Source of the DNA: Longimicrobium sp.
Lineage (GTDB): Bacteria > Gemmatimonadota > Gemmatimonadetes > Longimicrobiales > Longimicrobiaceae
NCBI RefSeq assembly: GCF_035474595.1
Contig: NZ_DATIND010000080.1
Coordinates: 1-64,000, forward strand
Direction of reading: 5' to 3'
Length of the DNA: 64,000 nucleotides
How positions within the stretch are numbered: the first letter of the stretch is position 1; the number at the start of each line of letters is the position of its first letter. Under the pieces are notes generated by a model. The model made no database searches, was not told the origin of the DNA, and was given only the letters and a program-made list of their open reading frames with translations. Shown one piece after another: positions 48,097 to 56,522 of this stretch. Position numbers and translations under genes: made by a program.

Positions 48097-48669
48097 TCAC
48101 CCCCTCCGCCCGCTCCCGGCCGCGTCCTTCAGCTCGCGGAAGAGGCGGGCGAAGTCGTCGGGGCGGTAGTTGGCGTTGAGGCCGCTGGGGTTGGGGAGGA
48201 TCCAGACGCCCGCCCCGCCGACCGTCTCCTCCTGTGGCCCCATCGCTGCTTTGGGCCGCGCGAAGGCGGTGCGGTAGGCGCCGAGGCCGAGGACGGCCAG
48301 CCAGCGCGGCGCATACCGGGCCACGCGCGCTTCCAGCAGCCGCCCGCCCTCGGCCAGCTCGGCGGGCGTGAGCTCGGCGGCGGCGGTGGTGGCGCGCGCC
48401 ACGACGTTGGTGATGCCGCAGCCGTAGCGCAGCAGCTCCTGCTCCTCCCACGGGTTCAGCACCCGCGGGGTGAAGCCGCCCGCGTGCAGCGCCTTCCAGA
48501 AGCGGTTTCCCGGCCGCGCGAAGTGGTGCCCCACGGCGGCCGTGTACAGCCCGGGGTTGATCCCGCAGAAGAGCACGTCCAGCTCCGGCGCGATCACGTC
48601 CGGCAGCGTCTTCCCGTCCGCGGCGCGGATCTCTTCGGGCGTGGGCCGTCGCGGTTTCTCCATCTCCAT
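48097..48669 (-). CDS. mug: G:T/U mismatch-specific DNA glycosylase
   Basis: A 190-residue single-domain uracil-DNA glycosylase of the Mug/TDG family, removing uracil or thymine opposite guanine. The active-site motif is in DVLFCGINPGLYTAAVGHHF (about 31-50), with GINPG corresponding to the catalytic Asn. RPGNRFWKALHAGGFTP (about 52) and the DNA-minor-groove loop near NPSGLNANYRPDDFA (about 160) match the family. Length is normal. It stands alone, convergent with the hicB-like gene. Confidence 0.93.
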   Translation of the reverse strand: MEMEKPRRPTPEEIRAADGKTLPDVIAPELDVLFCGINPGLYTAAVGHHFARPGNRFWKALHAGGFTPRVLNPWEEQELLRYGCGITNVVARATTAAAELTPAELAEGGRLLEARVARYAPRWLAVLGLGAYRTAFARPKAAMGPQEETVGGAGVWILPNPSGLNANYRPDDFARLFRELKDAAGSGRRG

Positions 48670-48740
48670 TCCTGTTCGGTTGGATCAACAGCAGGAGTCA
48701 GCGCGCTGACTCCGTGACCTCGATGCTTCATCCCTATCCC

Positions 48741-49196
48741 TCATTCCCGGCGGTGCGAGGACCAGTGGATGGCGGCGATGCGCCAGCCGGCAGGGGTGCG
48801 GATGAGCACCATCAGCTCGGCGCCGGCGGAGTTCACGTCGCGCCCGCGGAACCGGCCGCGCGTGACGCTGGTCGCGCTCGCCCACGCCACGTCGCCGCGC
48901 ACGCGGACGCGCGTGGGGCCGCGCTCGGAGCGCACCGCTCGCGCGAACTCGATGTCGGCGGCCAGGTGGTGGGCGCGGTACTCGGCGCGCGTCTCACGGT
49001 CGCCGCTCTCCAGCACCTCCACGTCGGGCGCGAGGAGCGCGAGCGCGCCAGCGCTGTCCGCCGTCGCCAGCGCCGCGTGGAAGCGCGCGACGGTGTTCGC
49101 CACTGCGGCCGAATCGGCGGACGTGCGATGCTGCGCCGCGGTGGGATGGGGGATCGCGGCGAAGGCAGCGGCGAGCGCGAGCGTGAGCATCTTCAT
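48741..49196 (-). CDS. Exported NTF2-like (SnoaL/DUF4440) protein
   Basis: A 151-residue protein with a signal peptide (MKMLTLALAAAFAAIPHPTA, cleaved near TAAQH) followed by one NTF2-like alpha/beta cone. VANTVARFHAALATADSAGA (about 34) and LLAPDVEVLESGDRETRAEY are the first helices and strand. GRDVNSAGAELMVLIRTPAG and WRIAAIHWSSH form the closing sheet. The family includes enzymes and binding proteins; catalytic residues cannot be assigned. It is likely periplasmic and stands alone. Confidence 0.82.
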   Translation of the reverse strand: MKMLTLALAAAFAAIPHPTAAQHRTSADSAAVANTVARFHAALATADSAGALALLAPDVEVLESGDRETRAEYRAHHLAADIEFARAVRSERGPTRVRVRGDVAWASATSVTRGRFRGRDVNSAGAELMVLIRTPAGWRIAAIHWSSHRRE

Positions 49197-49420
49197 GACG
49201 ATCTGGGGATCCGGGTGAGCGGGTGGGCGCCTCCGGCGAATCTGGCGCGGTCATCGGGGTGGGGCAACGCGTGAGGGTGATCCGAAGCGTACGGAAGTAC
49301 GGAAGTTGTAAAAAGATGGGGATCGGGCCCGATCCCCGCCGCCACGGCGTTTCGCCGGGCGCGGGGATTCGCTACACTTGGGGACCGAAACGAAACCGCA
49401 ACTCCGCACCCTCTCGCCCC

Positions 49421-50815
49421 ATGCACCGTCTTCTCCGCCGCGGCGCGCCGGCGCTGCTGGCCGCCCTCGCGCTGGCGCCGCATCTGGCCGCGCAGCAGCC
49501 GCTGGACGCGCGGTACCGCGACGCCGCCAACCGCCTGATCGGGGCCGCGCTCGCCGACAGCTTCGCCTACAACCGCCTGGCCACGATGGTCGACCGCTTC
49601 GGCAACCGCCTGAGCGGCTCGGCCAGCCTGGAGGCGACCATCGACTGGGCGATGGAGCAGATGCGCGCCGACGGCCTGCAGAACGTGCACGGCGAGGCAG
49701 TGATGGTTCCGCACTGGGTGCGCGGGGAGGAGAGCGCCGAGCTCGTGCTCCCGCGCGCGGTGCCGCTGCACATGATCGGGCTGGGCGGCAGCGTGGCCAC
49801 CCCGCCGGGCGGCATCACCGCCGACGTGATCGTGGTGGGGAGCGAGCAGGAGCTGGCCGCGCGCGGCGCCGAGGCGCGCGGAAAGATCATCCTCTTCGAC
49901 GTCCCCTTCACCACCTACGGCGAGACGGTGCGCTGGCGCACGGCGGGCGCGCTGGCGGCGGCGAAGGCGGGCGCGGTGGCGGCGCTGATCCGCTCCGTAT
50001 CCTCCTTCTCCATGCAGAACCCGCACACCGGGTCCATGCGCTACCCCGACAGCACCGTCGCCCGCATCCCCGGCGCGGCCGTCAGCGTGGAGGACGCGAT
50101 GATGCTGCACCGCATGCAGGCGCGCGGCGAGCGCATCCGCGTGCACCTGACGATGGGCGCGCGGACGCTCCCCGACGCGCCCTCGCGCAACGTCGTGGCG
50201 GAAATCGTGGGGAGCGAGCGCCCCGACGAGGTCGTGGTCATCAGCGGCCACCTGGATTCGTGGGACGTGGGGACGGGGGCGATGGACGACGGCGGCGGGA
50301 GCGTGGCCGCGTGGGAGGCGGTGCGGCTGATGCACCGGCTGGGGCTGCGCCCGCGGCGGACCGTGCGCGTCGTGCTCTGGACCAACGAGGAGAACGGCAC
50401 CCGCGGCGGGCAGGGGTACCGCGACCAGCACCGGGGGCAGCTGGACCGGCACATGCTGGCCATCGAGAGCGACAACGGCGTCTTCCGCCCCAACGGCTTC
50501 CGCTTCCAGGGCTCCGACGCGGCGCTGGCGACCCTGCGCCAGATCGCCCGCCTGCTGGAGCCGATCGGCGCCACGAAGATGGACCCGGGCGAGGGCGAGG
50601 CCGACGTGGGGCCGATGATCGCGCTGGGCGTGCCCGGCCTGGGGCTGGACGTGGACGGCACGCGCTACTTCTGGTACCACCACAGCAGCGCCGACACCCT
50701 CGACAAGCTGGACCCGCAGGAGATGGCCAGGTGCGTGGCCGCCATGGCCGTGATGGCCTACGTGGTCGCCGACATGCCGGAATCGCTCCCGCACCAGGTT
50801 CCCGCCGCGCGCTAG
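49421..50815 (+). CDS. Secreted M28 family peptidase (carboxypeptidase Q-like)
   Basis: A 464-residue secreted zinc peptidase. A signal peptide (MHRLLRRGAPALLAALALAP, cleaved near LAAQQ) precedes FAYNRLATMVDRFGNRLSGS, typical of the plasma glutamate carboxypeptidase branch. The PA-like insert (about 120-240) leads to the catalytic HLDSWDVGTGAMDDGGG (about 271-287), the catalytic glutamates in LWTNEENGTRGGQGYRD (about 320) and the late His in FWYHHSSADTLDKL (about 420). It should remove dipeptides or single residues from peptides outside the cytoplasm. It is not closely similar to the M28 gene at 7407, so the two are separate subfamilies. Confidence 0.93.
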   Translation: MHRLLRRGAPALLAALALAPHLAAQQPLDARYRDAANRLIGAALADSFAYNRLATMVDRFGNRLSGSASLEATIDWAMEQMRADGLQNVHGEAVMVPHWVRGEESAELVLPRAVPLHMIGLGGSVATPPGGITADVIVVGSEQELAARGAEARGKIILFDVPFTTYGETVRWRTAGALAAAKAGAVAALIRSVSSFSMQNPHTGSMRYPDSTVARIPGAAVSVEDAMMLHRMQARGERIRVHLTMGARTLPDAPSRNVVAEIVGSERPDEVVVISGHLDSWDVGTGAMDDGGGSVAAWEAVRLMHRLGLRPRRTVRVVLWTNEENGTRGGQGYRDQHRGQLDRHMLAIESDNGVFRPNGFRFQGSDAALATLRQIARLLEPIGATKMDPGEGEADVGPMIALGVPGLGLDVDGTRYFWYHHSSADTLDKLDPQEMARCVAAMAVMAYVVADMPESLPHQVPAAR

Positions 50816-50874
50816 CGGGCCAGCGGAGGAAAGTGCGTGAGTGCGTGAGTGCGTTGGATCTTCGCAGACTCCGC

Positions 50875-50962
50875 ACTTCCGCACTTCCGCACTTCCGCAC
50901 TTCCGCACTTCCGCACTTCCGCACTTCCGCACTTCCGCACTTCCGCACTTCCGCACTTCCGC
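50875..50962. repeat. (ACTTCCGC)11 tandem repeat before the histidine kinase
   Basis: Eleven perfect 8-bp copies, preceded by GTGCGTGA units (50832-50855) just after the M28 stop. On the minus strand the unit is GTGCGGAA, the same class as at 14981. Two plus-strand frames stay open across it because three units encode the same eight residues whatever the phase. No spacers exist, so it is not a CRISPR. Confidence 0.95.
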
Positions 50963-51026
50963 ACTTCGATTTGCCCGCTCCGGAGCGTCCACGCGCGACC
51001 CTTGCGCGCAGGCGCGATTTGCGCGC

Positions 51027-52742
51027 ATGTTGGCGACACCGGGCCCGACACGGCCGGGCCCCTCCGGCGCGCGGCCTTCGAATGCCGCCCCCGCGCCAGC
51101 ATCCCCACCTGCCCGCGCCGCCGTGACGGTGACCGACCCCGCCGACGTCCTCCGCGACCCCGCGCGCCTGGCCGCGCTCGCCGACACCGGCCTGCCCGAC
51201 TCGGGTCCCGAGGAGATCTTCGACCGCCTCACCCGCCTGGCCGCGCACCTGCTGGGCGCGCCCACCGCGCTCCTTTCCCTCGTCGACGACCGCCGCCAGT
51301 ACTTCAAGAGCGCCGCCGGGCTCCCCGCGGAGCTGGCCGGCGTGCGCGAAACCCCGCTCTCGCACTCCATCTGCGCGCACGTGGTGGCCGGCGGCGCCCC
51401 GCTCATCGCCGGCGACACCAGCGCCGACGCGCGGCTCCGCGACAACCCCATGGTCACCGTCTTCGGCGTGCGCGCGTACGCCGGCTATCCGGTGGCCACG
51501 GCGGGCGGGCAGGTGGTGGGCAGCTTCTGCGTGGCCGATACCGAGACGCACGACTGGGGCGACGCCGAGCTGCGCGCGCTGGCCGACCTGGCCGCCGTGG
51601 CCGCCTGCGAGGTGGAGCGCCGCCGCGCCGAGACCGTGCGCGTGCGCGGCGAACAGGGCGTGCGCGAGGCCGAGGGGTGGTACCGCGCGCTGGTCGAGCA
51701 GTCGATCATGGCCATCTACTGCTACCAGGACGGCCGTTTCCTCTACGTGAACCCCAAGACGGCCGAGATCTTCGGGCGCGGGCAGGCCGAGCTGCAGCAG
51801 CCGGGGGCGCTGGAGCGCATCATCCACCCCGACGACTACCCGCGGATGGCCGAGAACATCCGCATGCGCCTGGCCGGCGAGATCCCCACCATCCGCTACA
51901 CGCTGCGCGGCGTGCGCCCCGACGGCGAGATCATCTACCTGGACGTGCACGGCACCCGCACCGACCTGGGCGGGCGCCCCGCGCTCATCGGCGTGGGGTA
52001 CGACATCACCGACCGCGTGCGCGCCGAGCGCGAGCGCGAGGCCGCCATGCGCGCGCGCGACCGCTTCTACGCCATGGCCAGCCACGAGCTGCGCACCCCG
52101 GTCAGCACGGTCATGCTGTACAACGACCTGCTGCTGGGCGGGATGTACGACCCGCTCACCGCGGCCCAGCGCGAGGCGGTCGAGCGCTCGCAGTCGTCGG
52201 CCAGGCACCTGCTGGACCTCATCAACGACCTGCTGGACCTGTCCAAGCTCGAGGCCGGGCGGATGGACGCGCGCCACGACGAGGTGGACGTGGCCGAGCT
52301 GGTGCGGAGCGTGGCCGTGGAGCTCACCCCCATGGCCGCCGACCACGGGAGCACGCTGTCGCTGGAGCTGGAGGGGCGCCCCGGCCCGGTGGTGGGCGAC
52401 GGGCTGCGCATCCGGCAGATCCTGATGAACCTTCTGTCCAATGCCATCAAGTTCGGCCAGGGGCTCCCCATCGAGGTGCGCTGCGCTGCGGAGGAGGGCG
52501 GCGGCGTCTCGGTCGCCGTCACCGACCACGGCGGCGGCATCGCGGCCGAGGACCTGCCGCGCATCTGGGAAGACTTCGTGCAGCTCGGCAGCGGCGACGC
52601 CGCGGGCACGGGGCTGGGGCTGCCGATCGCGCGGCGGCTGGCCGAGCTGCTGGGCGGCGCCATCGAGGTGGTGTCCGCCCCGGACGCCGGCAGCACCTTC
52701 CGCCTGCGCCTCCCCGGCGCCCCGGCCGAGGTTCAGGGGTAG
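51027..52742 (+). CDS. GAF-PAS sensor histidine kinase
   Basis: A 571-residue soluble histidine kinase without membrane helices. A GAF domain (about 45-195, with LLGAPTALLSLVDDRRQYFK) is followed by a PAS domain (about 210-325, with YCYQDGRFLYVNPKTAEIFG). A HisKA dimerisation helix carries the phospho-acceptor in ASHELRTPVSTVMLYND (His about 352). A HATPase domain (about 440-565) has LLSNAIKFGQG as the N box, VTDHGGGIAAEDLPRIWEDF and GTGLGLPIARRLAELLGG. No response regulator is adjacent. The ATG at 51027 lies just after the repeat; an earlier in-frame ATG at 50841 would translate the repeat into HFRTSALP units. Confidence 0.9.
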   Translation: MLATPGPTRPGPSGARPSNAAPAPASPPARAAVTVTDPADVLRDPARLAALADTGLPDSGPEEIFDRLTRLAAHLLGAPTALLSLVDDRRQYFKSAAGLPAELAGVRETPLSHSICAHVVAGGAPLIAGDTSADARLRDNPMVTVFGVRAYAGYPVATAGGQVVGSFCVADTETHDWGDAELRALADLAAVAACEVERRRAETVRVRGEQGVREAEGWYRALVEQSIMAIYCYQDGRFLYVNPKTAEIFGRGQAELQQPGALERIIHPDDYPRMAENIRMRLAGEIPTIRYTLRGVRPDGEIIYLDVHGTRTDLGGRPALIGVGYDITDRVRAEREREAAMRARDRFYAMASHELRTPVSTVMLYNDLLLGGMYDPLTAAQREAVERSQSSARHLLDLINDLLDLSKLEAGRMDARHDEVDVAELVRSVAVELTPMAADHGSTLSLELEGRPGPVVGDGLRIRQILMNLLSNAIKFGQGLPIEVRCAAEEGGGVSVAVTDHGGGIAAEDLPRIWEDFVQLGSGDAAGTGLGLPIARRLAELLGGAIEVVSAPDAGSTFRLRLPGAPAEVQG

Positions 52743-53631
52743 ACCTTCTTTCCTCCTCTCCAACCAGCAGCGAACTGCGGGTTTGGGGCGTGTTGGGCGC
52801 TGGGGCGCCCAAACGGGCTGCGCGCGCGGTAGGCAACGATACGACTGTTGCCAACCGCGCCGGGCCGCCGCCGCGCCCGGCCTCGCGGCGATTCCTCCAC
52901 ATCCGCCCGCGCGCGGCGCCGTCCCGGCCCTCCGGGCGCGCATCCCTCACGCGGGTGCGCGCCCGGAGCCTCTTCCTGATCGCGCGGAGCCCGCTTCGCC
53001 GCCGTGCCCGCCGGAGCCCTCCCCCCGCGGCTGGGGCCGCGTACCTCCTCCCGATAACGGGGCCGATAACGGGAGGGGGTAACTTCGATCGCGGCGCTCG
53101 GACGACGTCGCACTCGTCGAGCGGTGTGGGATGCGAGGCCCGATCCCGCATCGCGGCGTGCGGCGAAGGCTCTCCCCGCGGTGAGTTCTCCCCTCCCCCG
53201 CGGAGCGGGCGGAGGGGCCGGGGGAGGGGGGCAGCCAGGCGGGCAAGATGATTCCTTATTTGCGGGAAGCCTCTCCTCGCGATGAGGTCTCCCCCTCCCC
53301 CAGGCAGTTTTTGGGGGAGGGGGCGGGAGGAGAGGGCCGCGGCGCCGCGGACGTGCACTGATGCAGCGCTCCACTCCGAATCGCATCTTCCCGCTCTTCT
53401 GCTTTCGGGATATATTCGGTATACAGATTGCTATCGCCATCCGGCGCATGGTGGCCTCGGTGGCAAAGAGTGCGGAGCAGGGCCTGCGGGGAAGAGAAGT
53501 TAGGTTGGGATGGCGTGCCCGAACGGCACCGGCGGCGGCGCGCGGGTGTACCGGCGTGCTTCCACGAGGGCGCCCGGCGGGGTTAGCTTTCGTGGCTTGG
53601 ACCCGAATCCCGCACGCCGCGCCGCCGACCG
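52743..53631. other. 889-bp gene-free region rich in GC hairpins
   Basis: I see no coding sequence. It holds C/G-tract inverted repeats: CTCCCCTCCCCCGC with GCGGAGGGGCCGGGGGAGGGG (about 53187-53228), and CTCCCCCTCCCCCAG with TGGGGGAGGGGGCGGG (about 53290-53328). Two GATAACGGG copies lie near 53056-53076. A short AT-rich stretch GGATATATTCGGTATACAG (53408-53426) could host the mutS2 promoter, but no -35 fits well. Confidence 0.55.
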
Positions 53632-56022
53632 ATGAATCCGCACGCCCTGAACGTCCTGGAGTACCGCGAGGCGCTGGACCTGGTCGCCCGCAATGCCGCG
53701 TCCGAACTGGGCGGGCAGGCGGTGCGCGCGCTGGAGCCCTCGGCCGACCTGGGGTGGATCGTCCCCGAGCTGGAGCGCGTGGACGAGATGCGCGCCTTCC
53801 TGGGCGGCGACAGCGGGTGGTCCATCCCCCCCATCCCCGATGCGCGCGGGGCGGTGCGGCGGCTGCGCATCGAGGGGTCGGTGCTCGAGGCCGGGCAGCT
53901 GCGCGACCTGCGCATCCTGCTGGCCTCGTCGCGCACCACGCGGCGGGCGCTGCTGGCGGGCGGCGGGGCCGAGCGCTTCCCGCTGCTGGCGCTCGTCGCC
54001 GGCGGGCTGCTGGACGCGGAGAAGGAGGAGAGCGCCATCGCCCGCGCCATCGGCGACGACGGCGCGGTGCGCGACGACGCCTCGCCCGCGCTGTCGCGGC
54101 TCCGGCGCGACATCAGGACGGTGCGCGGGCGGCTGGTGGAGCGGCTGGCGGGGTACATGGCCTCGCTCCCCGAACACTACCGCGTGGCCGATGCCTCGGT
54201 GACCGTGCGCGACGGGCGCTACGTGATCCCCGTGCGCCGCGAGGGGCGCGGCGAGGTGGGCGGCATCGTGCACGACGAGAGCGCCACCGGCGCCACCCTG
54301 TTCGTGGAGCCGCCACTGGCCGTCGAGGCCATGAACCGCCTGCGCGAGCTGGAGGCCGAGGAGGCGCGCGAGGTGCTGCGCATCCTGCGCGAGCTCACCG
54401 ACCGCCTCCGCCCGCTGCAGCCCGAGCTGCTGGCCACGCTCGACGCGCTGGTGGCGCTCGACAGCCTGTACGCGCGCGCCCGCTATGCGCTGCGCGTGGA
54501 CGGCCGGCGCCCGGCCATGCTCCCCGCCGGCACCGAGCACTACAGCGTGGTGAACGGCCGCCACCCCATCCTGCTGGCGCGCACCCGCGACGTGGTGCCG
54601 TTCGACCTGATGATGGACGGGCGCGAGCGCACCCTGCTGATCTCGGGCCCCAACACCGGCGGGAAGACGGTGCTGCTGAAGGCTATCGGCCTGGTCTCGC
54701 TGCTGGCGCAGAGCGGGGTAATCCCGCCGGTGAGCGAGGGCACGCGCCTGCCGGTGTTCCGCGAGGTGTTCGCCGACATCGGCGACGAGCAGAGCATCGA
54801 GGCGTCGCTCTCCACCTTTAGCGCGCACCTGAAGAACCTGCGCGAGGCGCTGGAGGGCGCCGGCTTCGAAAGCCTGGTGCTGACCGACGAGGCCGGGAGC
54901 GGCACCGACCCGGTGGAGGGGGGCGCGCTGGCCGCCGCCGTGCTGACCGAGCTCACGCGGCGCTCCTGCTTCACCGTGGCCACCACGCACCTGGGGCAGC
55001 TGAAGCTGCTGGCCGCACAGGAGCCAGGGATCGTGAACGCCTCGCTGCAGTTCGACGCCGAGCGGCTGGTGCCCACCTACCGGCTGGTGAAGGGCGTCCC
55101 CGGGCGCTCGTACGGGCTGGCGATCGCGCGCCGACTGGGCCTCCCTCAAGGCGTGCTGGAGACGGCCGAGGCCACCATGCCGCAGGGCGAGCGCGACGTG
55201 GGCCGGCTGCTGCTGGAGCTGGAGGCCAAGGAGCAGCGGCTGGACTCGACCACCGCGCAGCTGGAGCGCGAGCGGGCGAAGACCGAGGCGCTGCAGCGGG
55301 AGCTGGAAGAGCGCGAGCGCGACCTGAAGCAGCGCGAGAAGGACGCCGAGCGCCGCGCCCGCCAGCAGGCGCGCGACCTGCTGCTGAAGGCGCGCGAGGA
55401 GGTGGAGGCCGCCATCCGCGACGTGCGCGGCGCCGCCGACCAGGCGGGGCTCGACGAGGCCGCGAAGACCGCGCGGCGGCGGGTAGAGGAAGCCGCCAAG
55501 CGCCAGCGCGAGAAGGCGCCCGCCGAGCGCCGCCAGCGGAGCGGGACGGCGTCGACCCCGCGGCGGCAGGCGGCGGAGCTGGAGGCGGGCGTGCGCGTGC
55601 GCATCGAGTCGCTGGGGCGCACGGGAACCGTGGTGGAGCTGCGCGACGGCAAGGCGATGGTGGAGGCGGGCGCCATGCGGCTCCTCCTCCCGCGCGACGA
55701 CCTGACGCCGCTTCCGCCGGGCGACCAGGGGCCGGAGAAGCGGAAGGCCACCAGCGGCTACTTCGTGCACAGCGTGGAGGCGCGCCCCGAGGTGGACCTG
55801 CGCGGGATGCGGGTGGACGAGGTGGAGACCACGCTGGGGCGCGCCATCGACGACGCGATCCTGGCCGGGCTTCCCAGCTTCCGCATCATCCACGGCAAGG
55901 GTACCGGCGCGCTGCGGGCCCACGTTCGCGATCTGCTGAAGGCCGACCGCCGCATCTCTGCCGCGCGCCCCGGCGAGCTGTTCGAGGGGGGGACGGGGGT
56001 GACGGTGGTGGAGTTCGGGTGA
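53632..56022 (+). CDS. mutS2: Endonuclease MutS2
   Basis: A 796-residue MutS paralogue without the mismatch-reading domain. It acts as a ribosome-collision splitter or anti-recombination nuclease. The N-terminal core and clamp helices (about 1-310) precede the ATPase, with Walker A SGPNTGGKTVLLKAIGL (about 341), Walker B LTDEAGSGTDPVEGG (about 418) and VATTHLGQLK (about 445). A long charged coiled coil spans about 520-650. It then has a KOW-like beta segment (VRVRIESLGRTGTVVEL, about 652) and a C-terminal Smr nuclease domain (VDLRGMRVDEV, about 722; IIHGKGTGALR, about 757). Length is normal. It is followed by a (GTGCTGA) repeat and dnaG. Confidence 0.96.
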   Translation: MNPHALNVLEYREALDLVARNAASELGGQAVRALEPSADLGWIVPELERVDEMRAFLGGDSGWSIPPIPDARGAVRRLRIEGSVLEAGQLRDLRILLASSRTTRRALLAGGGAERFPLLALVAGGLLDAEKEESAIARAIGDDGAVRDDASPALSRLRRDIRTVRGRLVERLAGYMASLPEHYRVADASVTVRDGRYVIPVRREGRGEVGGIVHDESATGATLFVEPPLAVEAMNRLRELEAEEAREVLRILRELTDRLRPLQPELLATLDALVALDSLYARARYALRVDGRRPAMLPAGTEHYSVVNGRHPILLARTRDVVPFDLMMDGRERTLLISGPNTGGKTVLLKAIGLVSLLAQSGVIPPVSEGTRLPVFREVFADIGDEQSIEASLSTFSAHLKNLREALEGAGFESLVLTDEAGSGTDPVEGGALAAAVLTELTRRSCFTVATTHLGQLKLLAAQEPGIVNASLQFDAERLVPTYRLVKGVPGRSYGLAIARRLGLPQGVLETAEATMPQGERDVGRLLLELEAKEQRLDSTTAQLERERAKTEALQRELEERERDLKQREKDAERRARQQARDLLLKAREEVEAAIRDVRGAADQAGLDEAAKTARRRVEEAAKRQREKAPAERRQRSGTASTPRRQAAELEAGVRVRIESLGRTGTVVELRDGKAMVEAGAMRLLLPRDDLTPLPPGDQGPEKRKATSGYFVHSVEARPEVDLRGMRVDEVETTLGRAIDDAILAGLPSFRIIHGKGTGALRAHVRDLLKADRRISAARPGELFEGGTGVTVVEFG

Positions 56023-56025
56023 AGT

Positions 56026-56122
56026 GCGGGAGTGCTGAGTGCTGAGTAGTGAGTGCTGAGTGCTGAGTGCTGAGTGCTGAGTGCTGAGTGCTGAGTGCTG
56101 AGTGCTGAGTGCTGAGTGCTGA
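56026..56122. repeat. (GTGCTGA)10 tandem repeat
   Basis: Ten perfect 7-bp copies (56053-56122), preceded by imperfect units that begin 4 bp after the mutS2 stop. The first imperfect unit is GTGCGGGA, the unit found at the dprA stop, so the 7- and 8-bp forms occur side by side. Confidence 0.93.
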
Positions 56123-56127
56123 GTGCC

Positions 56128-56213
56128 GGGTCGTGGAGCGCGTCCTCCGGCCTCGCGCCCTCTCCGGCCGGCTTAGGCCGTCCACCTCTCCCGTACCGGG
56201 AGAGGTAGCTTGC
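56128..56213. repeat. Family C box, copy 2
   Basis: The segment 56148-56213 repeats 22276-22340 with about two changes (CCGGCTTAGG for CCGGCCGAGG), again directly behind a (GTGCTGA) array. Confidence 0.85.
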
Positions 56214-56522
56214 ATGCATCTCCGGCACACCGAAACATAGGTGTGACCAGAGGTTGCAGGGCACGCCGATGCTGGACGGCCCCCTCGCCCGGTACGGGAG
56301 AGGGCGAGCGCTCCAAGGCGCGGGGAGAGGGCGGCGCGGATGCCGGCCACTCGCAGCGGTACCAGCAGATCATCAAAGTCTGGAAATCTGGATCCGGAAG
56401 TACGATCCGGCCTCCGATGCGTTAGATTGGACGGGCAGCAGGGAGCGGGCGGAGAAGCCATTCACCGGGCGCCGTTGGTGGCTGTCCCCTGAGCCCTGTT
56501 CCCTGTCCCCCGAAGTACCCTG
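56214..56522. other. Gene-free region before dnaG
   Basis: Apart from CCCGGTACGGGAGAGGG (56287-56303), which echoes the family C palindrome, I see no gene or known element. The stretch 56369-56430 is lower in GC and could contain the dnaG promoter; no convincing hexamer pair stands out. Confidence 0.4.

Noticed and set aside
50869-50968. Possible CRISPR-like array
   Set aside because: The 8-bp units are directly adjacent without spacers; it is a microsatellite-type repeat.
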